A DNA stretch of 60,000 bases, taken from NCBI GenBank assembly GCA_009746045.1, contig RPFO01000132.1, forward strand, positions 1,074,590 to 1,134,589, given 5' to 3'. Below are positions 21,191-34,600 of the stretch, one piece after another. The translations under genes were made by a program, and so were the position numbers. This DNA is from Mesostigma viride. Its lineage: Eukaryota; Streptophyta; Mesostigmatophyceae; Mesostigmatales; Mesostigmataceae. Below the pieces are notes generated by a model. The model saw only the letters and a program-made list of their open reading frames with translations, searched no databases and was not told the origin of the DNA. Position 1 is the first letter of the stretch, and the number at the start of each line of letters is the position of its first letter.

Positions 21191-24100
21191 GCCTGTCAGC
21201 CGGGGGTAACCTGGACAGGTCCTTAGATAGTACCCCAGATAAAAATTTTTGCCTGCCTGTTTTTATAACCTCTGTAGGAGCTGAATCTTCCCTACCACTA
21301 CGTGTGCGTCCTCTTATGTTCTTGAATGGTGGTTTAACCGTCCCTCACACTGTTGTAGACCCTTCTTGCATGCTGATGAACTCTTGAATGTCTCTGTGTT
21401 GGTAGATAGCGGTGCGGCTAGCTCCTTTGTGAGCGAGGCCCTAGTTAGGCGTTTAGGACTAGTCCCTACCCCTCACACCAAACCTGTCACTGTTCATTAT
21501 GCTGATGGTCGCACCAGTCATTCCCCGGGTACGGTGTCCCTTCCCCTGGTCATACAAGGACGTACTGTCAACCTGACGGCCACTATAGGCCCTATCACTA
21601 CCGCTGATGTATTACTAGGATTAGATTGGCACCAGGATAATAAGATTACTATTAATTATGATACCATGGTCATTTGGTTTCCAGATAGCTCTTACTGGGT
21701 ACCGGAACGTCATTATAGATTGGAAAATTTATCCTTGGTAGATATTACTCCTCCTACACCTGTTGATCCTCCTGTAAGACCTATACCTGAAGTATTAATG
21801 TCCAATGATGAGTTGCGTTCTGAATTAAAGGAATATGGATATTTATTATGTATGTTCCTTCAGTTAGAAGTACAGGAGATACCTATCACTAATAATAGTG
21901 TGGATATAGATATAAACACAGTGGATACAATAGGAGTGGGATTTACTGAAAATGAAATAGTAAGATACATGGCTGTGATAGATTCCTCAAAAGTTTTTGA
22001 AGAAAAGACTCCTTCTTATCCTCCTCCTCGTTCTGTTTTACACCGTGTAGTTATCAAGGACGGTGCAGTTCCTACGCACTCTCCGATGTATAGAATGGGC
22101 CCTACCGAGTTAAAGGAACTAAAACAGATTTTAGTGTCATTATTAGAAGCAGGATTGATAGAGCCTAGTAACTCCCCTACTCAGCTGGTGTCCTGTTAGT
22201 TCCTAAGCCAAATGGCAAGTTTCGCCTAGTTACTGATTATAGGAAGTTGAATGATATTACTGTGAAGTCTAAATACCCTCTACCTCGTATTGATGATATA
22301 TTTAATAAGGTTAAAGGTTCCACTTGTTTCACAGTACTGGATTGTGCGGATGGTTTTTGGCAGTTGCGGATAGCTCCTGAGGATTGCCATAAAACCGCCT
22401 TTGCTACCCCTTTTGGTCATTACCAGTTTAGAGTAGCGGCTATGGGACTCTGTAACTCGCCTGCCTCTTTTCAAATGTTAATGAATGAAGTGCTTAGACC
22501 TGTTATGGGAAATTCTCACCTTCCTCAGGTGTCCTCTGATTTAAAGGATCCTTCCTTCTCCTCTGTTTCTTTATCTGAGCATGACCGTTCTTGTGCTCAA
22601 GCTTACTTAGATGATATTCTTATTTACTCTCCTGATTTTGAAACGCACCTACGTGATTTAAAGAAAGTATTAGAAATAATGGCTGAAAATTCTTTGTGGG
22701 CGCGCCGTGCTAAAGTTCGTTCGGGTAGGAGTGTCCCATTTTTAGGGCACGTTCTGTCAGATGCCGGGGTCGCTACCGACCCGGATAAAACTAAGTCAAT
22801 TCAGGAATGGCCTACCCTACCGACGTTAAAGGTGTACGTAGTTTTCTAGGAATTGCTTCTTACTATAGGCGTTTTATCCCGCGTTTCGCAACTATAGCAG
22901 CCCCTATTAATCATTTATTAAAGAAGGATATCCCCTTTGTTTGGAGTAGTGAATGTCAGTCGGCTTTTCAGTGCCTAAAATCCCTACTCCTTTCCCCTCC
23001 TGTACTCATCCTACCGGATACTACTAAACCCTTTGTTGTGGCTACAGATGCTAGTAAGGTAGCTATAGGTGGCGTCCTTCTCCAGGATCAGGGTCAGGGC
23101 TTACAGCCAATTGAGTATATCTCTAGGACAATGCTCCCTGCGGAGCGTAACTATCCCGTACACCAGCAGGAACTCTTAGCGGTGGTGTATTGTTGCCACG
23201 CGTGGCAGCACTTTCTTAAAGGTGCTCAATTTGATGTCTGCCTGAATGAACCCTGTGAGCTAGATCCTTATAGGTTAGTTATCCAAACGGATCACCGTCC
23301 CCTTACCCATCTTCTCTCCCAACCCAACCTTACCCCTCGGCAAGCGCGCTGGATGGAATTTTTAGCACAGTTTTCCCCTTTTAAACTTCAGTATGTCAAG
23401 GGTGTAGATAACATAGTACCAGATGCACTCTCTCGTCGTGCAGACTACTCCTTTTTCGAGGACCTTGATGTTCTCAATACTACTCTAGTTCCTACTACTA
23501 TGGGTGTAACCCCTTATGGTGAACTACCTGATGATGAATCCTATGCCTACCTCTTTCATACAGCTGTTCGCATGCCTGATCTCCTTTCTCACGTAGGACT
23601 CTCTCTCCCGTGTGAGGCCCTTCCCGTGGCCTCGGTGGGGGGGAGGGGAAAAATAAAATTTCTATACCGCTTAGCCATATAGCGACTAGGTCAGGAAAGT
23701 CTTATGAAAACGTAGTCCCTCTAGGACCTCCCCTTCTCTTTGGCAAGGCGGTAGGAGATCTCTTTAAACCTGTTCTGGATACCTCTGTAGCGATGCCTAC
23801 CTCTGATCTTGAACGCCTTATTAGTAGATTTACGGCCACTGAGCCGGAAGCATTAGCTGCCATTGCTGCACATCCCCAACAATTAGGCAAGCACCCTTGT
23901 AAATTTGTAGGTGGGTTTTTATATGTGCAGATAGCAGATTCTCCCCCTCAATGGCGCCTGTATGTCCCTCCTATCTGTCGCTCCTCCTTGCTCTTTGAGT
24001 TGCATGACTTAGCTGCTCATCAGGGTGGTAAACGGGTACGGGACCTAGTAGCCCGCTCTTATTACTGGCCTTCCCTTTATAAGGATGTAGATGAGTATGT

Positions 24101-25316
24101 TAGAACTTGTCAATCTTGCCAGGAGATGAAACCCAATAACGTAGGACAGATAGCAGAACCTAGGACCTTGCCTGACCCCATCATGCCGTGGGATTCTATC
24201 ATGATGGATTTTGTAGGACCTTTTAGAAAGAATGATAGGGGCAATGCCCAAATCCTTGTGTTCATAGATCGTTTTACTCGTATGTGCCATCTTGTGCCGT
24301 GTCCTTTAGAACTCACAGCACGTGATTGCGCACGCCTATACCTCAATAATGTATACAGATATCATGGTTTGAGTAGGCAGTTTATTAGTGATAAGGATAA
24401 ATTATTTACCTCAGATTTTTGGCAGCAGTTTTTCGCTGCCATCGGTACCAAGGTTACCTACGGTACTGCCTACCACTCCTCCTCCTCTCATTTAGTAGAG
24501 CGTCTTAATAGGGTAGTAGAAGAAGCGCTTAGGCACTATGTTAATGGCTCGGGTAGTGATTGGGAGGATTATTTATGTTTGGTAGAGTTCTCCCTCAACA
24601 ATTGTCCCCAAGCTGCGCATGGATATACGCCCTTCTTCTTAGATACTGGTAGACAGCCCTTACCCCTACCTCTCTCTTAGCTAGTCCTCTACGGGACAAG
24701 GATGATGTGTCCCGAGATACTGTAGAAGGTGTACAGTCCTTACTAGATAGAATGAAAACTGCTCATGACCACGCGATCTCAGGGTACCAAAAAGCTCAGT
24801 CTAAGTACCTTGCTAGGTTGCGTGCCTCCTTAGATAGAAGAGCACCTGAGATAGAAATAGGAGATCTAGTATTAGTAGAAGGCCCCCGTGTTGGCCGTTT
24901 TGCTCATAAGTTTGAAGCAGAACTTAAGGTCAAACTTAGGCCCGCCTTCTTAGGACCCTTCCATGTGTTGTCTAGAGTAGGAAATTTCTATATAAAGTCG
25001 ATATCCCTACCTCTTGGCAGACACATTCAAACACCTTCCATAGGAGCCAGCTGAAACTGTACCACCCTAGTACGTTCGCTGGTAGAGAGCTAGCGCCTGC
25101 CCCTTTAGAGCATAACCCTGACACTGGGGAAGTAGAAGACGAAGTAGAAAGCATCGTGGCCCATAGAGATATCAAAAAGGGCCGCGGTACCCAGCGTCAG
25201 TATAAAGTGAAGTGGATGTATGCTCGTAGTGAAGTAGATAAGGTTGGTATACGGAGAGTGAGCTAGATGGGTGTAGTCGCCTGCTGCAGGAATATAAAAC
25301 CCTGCACAAGCTCTAG
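21190..25316 (+). pseudogene. pol: Pol polyprotein, copy A (frame-broken)
   Basis: Domains in order: aspartic protease with VLVDSGAASSFV (about 21397), reverse transcriptase with YRKLNDITVKSKYPLPRID and the catalytic YLDDILIYS (about 22600), RNase H with VATDASKVAIGG and TDHRPLTHLL, integrase with an HHCC finger (HDLAAHQGG...CQSCQEMK, about 24000-24130) and the DDE core (MDFVGPF, FISDKDKLF, VERLNRVVEE). The C-terminal linker then runs into a chromodomain. Frame breaks lie near 21355, 22180, 22815, 23645, 24675 and 25025. The break at 22815 is shared by all three copies. The stop at 25314-25316 closes the chromodomain frame. Confidence 0.9.
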
Positions 25317-25393
25317 TTGTAGGCCTTCTCCTCTCTTATGTTATGTCTGCTGTCGACGGGTGGTTGGTTGTCCCCTCCCCTCCGCAGCCGTCA

Positions 25394-25898
25394 TGTCAGA
25401 GCCTACCCCTCCGGCTGAGAGCCCGCTGCCGTCCCTGCCCCTACCGGACCCTGAGCTGTACTTCGAGGCCCTTCCGGGCCGTTGGGTGTCACGGTCCAGT
25501 TATCCGGGTGGCGTTGTGCAGCCGGCCCTCCAGGCCCAACATGCGAGTTTAGTCAGGGCGGCTCTCTTCGGGGTCACGTGGTACGGTCCTCCCCTGCTGA
25601 ACCGCACCAGCTTGTTTTGCACGGGTTCGACGATGCCGGCACTGTTTGTTAGAATGTGGCTCCAGCTGTCCAGCCTTGGGACAGATAGCTGCGGTTCTCC
25701 AGTGCCCCGGGTGTTTTCCTACCTTTCTACCCCTGTGGGCCGCTCCTGCCTACGGGATGTTTCCCCTGGCTTCCGGCCGAGGGTGATGCGGATAGATGAG
25801 AACCCCTGCGACCTTTACGGGCAGTAGAGTTCATGGAGATAGCAGACCAGACAGCGGGCGTAGGATTGGGCGACCCTACTCCTACGGACGCGCCGGTA
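25394..25898 (+). pseudogene. Start of fourth ORF, copy A (truncated)
   Basis: An ATG at 25394 opens the same protein as at 35820 in copy C (MSEPTPPAESPLPSLPLPD...). Copy A is broken by small indels and stops at the A/B junction (about 25898), where the sequence jumps back into the gag zinc-knuckle region. Confidence 0.8.
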
Positions 25899-28663
25899 AT
25901 CTTCTTGCGAGTAGCAGATTTCTTCACCACCCTTTCTCTTCCTACCCGTTCCCGTATTAATAATATTATCCTTACCCCTGAGGAGAGAACTCCTATGTAG
26001 AAGAATTAGATATCTGCGTTGCTGATCTATCAGCTCTTGATGTCTCTTCATATCACATGCTATCATTGTAAGGAAGTAGGTCATCTTAAACGTGAGTGCC
26101 CCAAGTCCTTTCGGGTGCTCCCCCTCATCCCGACGCTCGCCCTCCTCGTACCCCTCAGCGTGCTCCTATTCGTCCTACTTCAGGACGCATTCCCTCAGCT
26201 ACCCCTAGTAGGGCTGAATGCTGTGCAGGCAGGACCCCCAGGGTTCCCCTATGATAATCAGGCTCCCGCACCCTCTTCGCTCCCTCGTGACCCTCCAGCA
26301 GTGGCTTTTTCGCCAGGGTCTTCTTCGGGGTTAGTTCCTATGGATTTGGGGGGGAGGGGAACAGTATGCCTGTCAGCCGGGGGTAACCTGGACAGGTCCT
26401 TAGATAGTCCCCAGATAAAAATTTTTGCCTGCCTGTTTTTATAACCTCTGTAGGAGCTGAATCTTCCCTACCACTACGTGTGCGTCCTCTTATGTTCCTG
26501 AATGGTGGTTTAACCGTCCCTCACACTGTTGTAGACCCCTTCTTGCATGCTGATGAACTCTTGAATGTCGCTGTGTTGGTAGATAGCGGTGCGGCTAGCT
26601 CCTTTGTGAGCGAGGCCCTAGTTAGGCGTTTAGGACTAGTCCCTACCCCTCACACCAAACCTGTCACTGTTCATTATGCTGATGGTCGCACCAGTCATTC
26701 CCCGGTACGGTGTCCCTTCCCTGGTCATACAAGGACGTACTGTCAACCTGACGCCACTATAGGCCCTATCACTACCGCTGATGTATTTACTAGGATTAGA
26801 TTGGCACCAGGATAATAAGATTACTATCAATTATGATACCATGGTCATTTGGTTTCCAGACAGCTCTTACTGGGTACCGGAAACGTCATTATAGATTGGA
26901 AAATTTATCCTTGATAGATATTACTCCTCCTCACCTGTTGATCCTCCTGTAAGACCTATACCTGAAGTATTAATGTCCAATGATGAGTTGCGTTCTGAAT
27001 TAAAGGAATATGGATATTTACTATGTATGTTCCTTCAGTTTAGAAGTACAGGAGATAACCTATCACTAATAATAGTGGATATAGATATAAACACAGTGGA
27101 TACAATAGGAGTGGGATTTACTGAAAATGAAATAGTAAGATACATGGCTGTGATAGATTCCTCAAAAGTTTTTGAAGAAAAGACTCCTTCTTATCCTCCT
27201 CCTCGTTCTGTTTTACACCGTGTAGTTATTAAGGACGGTGCAGTTCCTACGCACTCTCCGATGTATAGTAGAATGGGCCCTACCGAATTAAAGGAACTAA
27301 AACAGATTTTAGTGTCACTATTAGAAGCAGGATTGATAGAGCCTAGTAACTCTCCTACTCAGCTGTGTCCTGTTAGTTCCTAAGCCAAATGGCAAGTTTC
27401 GCCTAGTTACTGATTATAGGAAGTTGAATGATATTACTGTGAAGTCTAAATACCCTCTACCTCGTATTGATGATATATTTTATAAGGTTAAAGGTTCCAC
27501 TTGTTTCACAGTACTGGATTGTGCTGATGGTTTTTGGCAGTTGCGGATAGCTCCTGAGGATTGCCATAAAACCGCCTTTGCTACCCCTTTTGGTCATTAC
27601 CAGTTTAGAGTAGCGGCTATGGGACTCTGTAACTCGCCTGCCTCTTTTCAAATGTTAATAATGAAGTGCTTAGACCTGTTATGGGAAATTCTCACCTTCC
27701 TCAGGTGTCCTCTGATTTAAAGGATCCTTCCTTCTCCTCTGTTTCTTTATCTGAGCATGACGTTCTTGTGCTCAAGCGTACTTAGATGATATTCTTATTT
27801 ACTCTCCTGATTTTGAAACGCACCTACGTGATTTAAAGAAAGTATTTAGAAATAATGGCTGAAAATTCTTTGTGGGCGCGCCGTGCTAAAGTTCGTTCGG
27901 GTAGGAGTGTCCCATTTTTAGGGCACGTTCTGTCAGATGCCGGGGTCGCTACCGCCCGGATAAAACTAAGTCAATTCAGGAATGGCCTACCCTACCGACG
28001 TTAAAGGTGTACGTAGTTTTCTAGGAATTGCTTCTACTATAGGCGTTTATTCCCGCGTTTCGCAACTATAGCAGCCCCTATTAATCATTTATTAAAGAAG
28101 GATATCCCCTTTGTTTGGAGTACTGAATGTCAGTCGGCTTTTTCAGTGCCTAAAATCCCTACTCCTTTCCCCTCCTGTACTCATCCTACCGGATACTACT
28201 AAACCTTTTGTTTGTGGCTACAGAATGCTAGTAAGGTAGCTATAGGTGGCGTCCTTCTCCAGGATCAGGGTCAGGGCTTACAGCCAATTGAGTACATCTC
28301 TAGGACAATGCTCCCTGCGGAGCGTAACTATCCCGTACACAGCAGGAACTCTTAGCGGTGGTGTATTGTTGCCACGCGTGGCAGCACTTTCTTAAAGGTG
28401 CTCAATTTGATGTCTGCCTGAATGAACCCTGTGAGCTAGATCCTTTAAGATTAGTTATCCAAACGGATCACCGTCCCCTTACCCATCTTCTCCTCCAACC
28501 CATATATCATTATCTTACCCCTCGGCAAGCGCGCTGGATGGAATTTTTTAGCACAGTTTTCCCCTTTTAAACTTCAGTATGTCAAGGGTTAGATAACATA
28601 GTACCAGATGCACTCTCTCGTCGTGCAGACTATTCCTTTTTCGAGGACCTTGATGTTCTCAAT
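25899..28663 (+). pseudogene. Copy B: gag end, protease, RT and RNase H, many indels
   Basis: Sequence equivalent to about 20725-23483 of copy A, starting just before the gag zinc knuckle and ending after the RNase H domain. It carries far more single-base insertions and deletions than A or C, mostly in homopolymers. It keeps one C in VVDPF (about 26535) that A and C both lack, so protease is in frame with its upstream leader only here. It ends abruptly at 28663 in an LTR fragment. Confidence 0.85.
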
Positions 28664-28853
28664 TCTATTCCTGGAGTAAACGGGTTGTGTAAATGGCTTA
28701 TGGCGTATTATAGCAACACTTACGTTAATGCATTGAGATCTGGATCGTCTCGTTCGTCTTTCGCTAGAGGTTTAACTAGAGGTGGCTTGACTAGTTTAGG
28801 TAGCATCAGGCCAGGTAGAGGTAGAGGTAGTGGTAGATACCCGCGGCGTAACA
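28664..28853 (+). repeat. Partial LTR (last 190 bases)
   Basis: Matches 18227-18416 of the 5' LTR and is directly followed by the normal leader of copy C. The first two thirds of the LTR are missing and the left neighbour is pol sequence of copy B. Confidence 0.88.
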
Positions 28854-29373
28854 ATGGACTCGGAGGAATTTTAGGTAGAGAACCAGACGACGATCCCCTG
28901 CAACATACGTCATTGAATCAACCCTTCCGCGTCCGGGAAAATGAAGACGACACCTACTTGACAGGTAATGGGGGGGTAGTGCTGCCCGATTCGGGACACG
29001 CCCTGCCTAGAAGTTAGACCTGCTCAAAGCGGATGAACTCCTCACGTAGCTAGTTCCTTTTCCTTTTCCTCGTTTTGTTTTCTTGAGACATGTGGCCTAC
29101 TGTCGTAGATAGGTGGTTTTGGTTCTGCGTTAGAGAGACGACTAGCGTCTCGTAGATTACACTTTTCTGCATCGTGGTAGGTTCCACCTTTTCCTTCGTG
29201 TTGCTGCTCATTAGACGGCCGCACTCGCAGAAATTCACTGGGTCGCTGACTTTAGGACTACGAGCGCTGGACCATTGCCGCCCTCGTCATTTCGGTGATC
29301 CAGATAACCCAGCTAAGTCGACTCCTACCCCTTCCACTCCTATCGTGACTACTCAAGAACAAGGTGCGTTACC

Positions 29374-29706
29374 ATGAGCCAGCGGCGATCTTTTACTGCT
29401 CCTTCCCATTCTTCTAGTGATAATAGTCTAGCTAAATATTACGTAGTGATTACGCCTCAATGGTCCTCCATTTTCCTTTCTTGGTCCGACGCTAGGAAGA
29501 TTGTCCAGAACCGTGTATACAACGTAATTAGGTATAAGAAATTTATGACCTTCGAAGAAGCTCAGCAGTTCCTTATAGATCATAGCCAATCAGATTTAGG
29601 CCTGCACGTACGCCCTATTCCTCATGGTCGTCCTCCTGTAGAAGCTCTAGTCTTTGCTACCCCTCCTTCTCTCCCCCTAAACGGGCTGCATCCTCATCTA
29701 GCTTAG
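29374..29706 (+). pseudogene. Hybrid-binding-domain ORF, copy C
   Basis: Same ORF as 18937-19329, with an intact hybrid-binding domain (residues 21-70). The Ser/Pro tail is frameshifted by a small deletion at about 29670, so the product ends early at 110 residues. Confidence 0.72.
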
Positions 29707-29888
29707 ATACTCCTCTCACCTTAGAATTCGGTTCCCTATCCATTACTGTTGTTAAAAAGGATTGATTTAAATTGTTTCCTTCTTTTAAGCATTAAAAGCT
29801 TTTTCTTTTCTTTCCTTGCCTTAAATTAGGCCTTGTCCTTTATCCTTGTTGCTTTCAGTTAGATTCCTAATCATTTACTTAATTAAAA

Positions 29889-31619
29889 ATGGATCCAGTG
29901 GGTGGTAACATGTCGCCTATACCTACCAACACTCCTACTATGAGTAATAATAATAATAATACTAACAACCATAACAACAATCGTGGTAACCGACGGGACT
30001 CACTTGAAACGGTGCACCATCTCACTCCTCAAGGTAATCTTCGTACCTCACCTCCTTCTCCTGTTGCTGGTGGTCGCCGTCGTCCCTCACTTACCCCTCC
30101 TACCTATGAACAACGTATGCAAGTCAGATTTAGTGATGACCCTTCCCTTACCCTGAACCAGGCCCCTGCCCCTCCTGCAACCTTGGCTCAACCCTCCAGC
30201 AGGTCCTCACTAACTAACAATGTTCTAGGCCTCCTTCCCACCCTGTGCCTTCCATGCCTGCTTTAACACGGGTCGTGCCTCTGCCCCTGTCGGCCCTTCT
30301 GGGCGCCCTAGTGCAGTTCCCTTTTACCCACCTGCTTCCTGGTCCTACCCTGAGACGGCCTATGAGGCAGCCCAGGTCCCTACCCGTGTGGCTGATTTAG
30401 AAGTTAATAGTGATTTCAGCACCATGCCCCTAGATGATAGAAATTATGATCATTTTGCCTACTCCTCTCTTCGTGAGCAATATACTGTCCCCTTCTCTTA
30501 TGGGCACCAGCCTGAAACGGTGGCCCCTTCTAGACCCCTACCCAAGACTTTTCCTCTTCCTTCCTTCTATCCCGCTTATGTAGCAGTGGAAGATAGTGGC
30601 CCTATGGGAAAAACTGACTCTTCTAATCCCCCTAAGCCCCCTGCTCTTCCCCTCTTTGCTAACCTTCCCAAGCTGGATGTCAAGTCTACCCCTCAACAGT
30701 TTTTCACCTTTATTATGTTGCTTACCCAGAACACAGAGTCGTGGCAGAATCATAATAGATGGCGTCTCTCTGATGCTGTATTAGTTCCTCACTATCTTAC
30801 AACCTGCATTACTCCTGAGCTTGCTAACCTCATTCAGTGTGAGTCTTTGGCCTCTCATGCCTACCCTAACTCTGTAGCAGAATTGTTTAAGCGTTTAGAG
30901 AACCATTTAGTCCCTCCTGATTCAGATTGGCAGGATAGATTAGCCTTTGGTACCTTGCAGCAGGGTACTAAATCATTTAAGGAGTATATGAAAGAGTTTG
31001 ATGCTCAGATGGTACGAATTAGGGATTTGTCGGGTGCAGAAGTACGTGCTCGCTTCCTCCAAGGCCTCAGTAGACCCTTATTACGTGAAGTCAAGCGCCA
31101 GTTCTCTGCCTACCGTTTTACTGATCTGCCCCTCAAGCATGTGCGCCAGCATCTCTTGCGTGTAGCAGATTTCTTCACCACCCTTCTCTTCCTACCCGTT
31201 CCCGTATTAATAATATTATCCTTACCCCTGAGGAGGAGAACTCCTATGTAGAAGAATTAGATATCTGTGTTACTGACCTTTCAGCCCTTGATGTCTCTCA
31301 TATCACATGCTATCATTGTAAGGAAGTAGGTCATCTTAAACGTGAGTGCCCCAAGTTCCTTTCGGGTGCTCCCCCTCATCCCGACGCTCGCCCTCCTCGT
31401 ACCCCTCAGCGTGCTCCTATTCGTCCTACTTCAGGACGCATTCCCTCAGCTACCCCTAGTAGGCTGAATGCTGTGCAGGCAGGACCCCCAGGGTTCCCCT
31501 ATGATAATCAGGCTCCCGCACCCTCTTCGCTCCCTCGTGACCCTCCAGCAGTGGCTTTTTCGCCAGGGTCTTCTTCGGGGTTAGTTCCTATGGATTTGGG
31601 GGGGGAGGGGGAACAGTAG
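29889..31619 (+). pseudogene. gag: Gag, copy C (frameshifted)
   Basis: Collinear with copy A gag. Single-base losses relative to A near 30225 (gttctagg for gttgctagg) and 31182 (accc for acccc) split it into ORFs 29889-30266 and 30388-31251. The zinc knuckle (about 31309-31350) and the G-run slip site (about 31597) are present. Confidence 0.88.
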
Positions 31620-34600
31620 GCCTGTCAGCCGGGGGTAACCTGGACAGGTCCTTAGATAGTACCCCAGATAAAAATTTTTGCCTGCCTGTTTTTATAACCT
31701 CTGTAGGAGCTGAATCTTCCCTACCACTACGTGTGCGTCCTCTTATGTTCTTGAATGGTGGTTTAACCGTCCCTCACACTGTTGTAGACCCTTCTTGCAT
31801 GCTGATGAACTCTTGAATGTCTCTGTGTTGGTAGATAGCGGTGCGGCTAGCTCCTTTGTGAGCGAGGCCCTAGTTAGGCGTTTAGGACTAGTCCCTACCC
31901 CTCACACCAAACCTGTCACTGTTCATTATGCTGATGGTCGCACCAGTCATTCCCCGGGTACGGTGTCCCTTCCCCTGGTCATACAAGGACGTACTGTCAA
32001 CCTGACGGCCACTATAGGCCCTATCACTACCGCTGATGTATTACTAGGATTAGATTGGCACCAGGATAATAAGATTACTATTAATTATGATACCATGGTC
32101 ATTTGGTTTCCAGATAGCTCTTACTGGGTACCGGAACGTCATTATAGATTGGAAAATTTATCCTTGGTAGATATTACTCCTCCTACACCTGTTGATCCTC
32201 CTGTAAGACCTATACCTGAAGTATTAATGTCCAATGATGAGTTGCGTTCTGAATTAAAGGAATATGGATATTTATTATGTATGTTCCTTCAGTTAGAAGT
32301 ACAGGAGATACCTATCACTAATAATAGTGTGGATATAGATATAAACACAGTGGATACAATAGGAGTGGGATTTACTGAAAATGAAATAGTAAGATACATG
32401 GCTGTGATAGATTCCTCAAAAGTTTTTGAAGAAAAGACTCCTTCTTATCCTCCTCCTCGTTCTGTTTTACACCGTGTAGTTATCAAGGACGGTGCAGTTC
32501 CTACGCACTCTCCGATGTATAGAATGGGCCCTACCGAGTTAAAGGAACTAAAACAGATTTTAGTGTCACTATTAGAAGCAGGATTGATAGAGCCTAGTAA
32601 CTCTCCCTACTCAGCTGGTGTCCTGTTAGTTCCTAAGCCAAATGGCAAGTTTCGCCTAGTTACTGATTATAGGAAGTTGAATGATATTACTGTGAAGTCT
32701 AAATACCCTCTACCTCGTATTGATGATATATTTAATAAGGTTAAAGGTTCCACTTGTTTCACAGTACTGGATTGTGCGGATGGTTTTTGGCAGTTGCGGA
32801 TAGCTCCTGAGGATTGCCATAAAACCGCCTTTGCTACCCCTTTTGGTCATTACCAGTTTAGAGTAGCGGCTATGGGACTCTGTAACTCGCCTGCCTCTTT
32901 TCAAATGTTAATGAATGAAGTGCTTAGACCTGTTATGGGAAATTCTCACCTTCCTCAGGTGTCCTCTGATTTAAAGGATCCTTCCTTCTCCTCTGTTTCT
33001 TTATCTGAGCATGACCGTTCTTGTGCTCAAGCTTACTTAGATGATATTCTTATTTACTCTCCTGATTTTGAAACGCACCTACGTGATTTAAAGAAAGTAT
33101 TAGAAATAATGGCTGAAAATTCTTTGTGGGCGCGCCGTGCTAAAGTTCGTTCGGGTAGGAGTGTCCCATTTTTAGGGCACGTTCTGTCAGATGCCGGGGT
33201 CGCTACCGACCCGGATAAAACTAAGTCAATTCAGGAATGGCCTACCCTACCGACGTTAAAGGTGTACGTAGTTTTCTAGGAATTGCTTCTTACTATAGGC
33301 GTTTTATCCCGCGTTTCGCAACTATAGCAGCCCCTATTAATCATTTATTAAAGAAGGATATCCCCTTTGTTTGGAGTAGTGAATGTCAGTCGGCTTTTCA
33401 GTGCCTAAAATCCCTACTCCTTTCCCCTCCTGTACTCATCCTACCGGATACTACTAAACCCTTTGTTGTGGCTACAGATGCTAGTAAGGTAGCTATAGGG
33501 GCGTCCTTCTCCAGGATCAGGGTCAGGGCTTACAGCCAATTGAGTATATCTCTAGGACAATGCTCCCTGCGGAGCGTAACTATCCCGTACACCAGCAGGA
33601 ACTCTTAGCGGTGGTGTATTGTTGCCACGCGTGGCAGCACTTTCTTAAAGGTGCTCAATTTGATGTCTGCCTGAATGAACCCTGTGAGCTAGATCCTTAT
33701 AGATTAGTTATCCAAACGGATCACCGTCCCCTTACCCATCTTCTCTCCCAACCCAACCTTACCCCTCGGCAAGCGCGCTGGATGGAATTTTTAGCACAGT
33801 TTTCCCCTTTTAAACTTCAGTATGTCAAGGGTGTAGATAACATAGTACCAGATGCACTCTCTCGTCGTGCAGACTACTCCTTTTTCGAGGACCTTGATGT
33901 TCTCAATACTACTCTAGTTCCTACTACTATGGGTGTAACCCCTTATGGTGAACTACCTGATGATGAATCCTATGCCTACCTCTTTCATACAGCTGTTCGC
34001 ATGCCTGATCTCCTTTCTCACGTAGGACTCTCTCTCCCGTGTGAGGCCCTTCCCGTGGCCTCGGTGGGGGGGGAGGGGAAAAATAAAATTTCTATACCGC
34101 TTAGCCATATAGCGACTAGGTCAGGAAAGTCTTATGAAAACGTAGTCCCTCTAGGACCTCCCCTTCTCTTTGGCAAGGCGGTAGGAGATCTCTTTAAACC
34201 TGTTCTGGATACCTCTGTAGCGATGCCTACCTCTGATCTTGAACGCCTTATTAGTAGATTTACGGCCACTGAGCCGGAAGCATTAGCTGCCATTGCTGCA
34301 CATCCCCAACAATTAGGCAAGCACCCTTGTAAATTTGTAGGTGGGTTTTTATATGTGCAGATAGCAGATTCTCCCCCTCAATGGCGCCTGTATGTCCCTC
34401 CTATCTGTCGCTCCTCCTTGCTCTTTGAGTTGCATGACTTAGCTGCTCATCAGGGTGGTAAACGGGTACGGGACCTAGTAGCCCGCTCTTATTACTGGCC
34501 TTCCCTTTATAAGGATGTAGATGAGTATGTTAGAACTTGTCAATCTTGCCAGGAGATGAAACCCAATAACGTAGGACAGATAGCAGAACCTAGGACCTTG

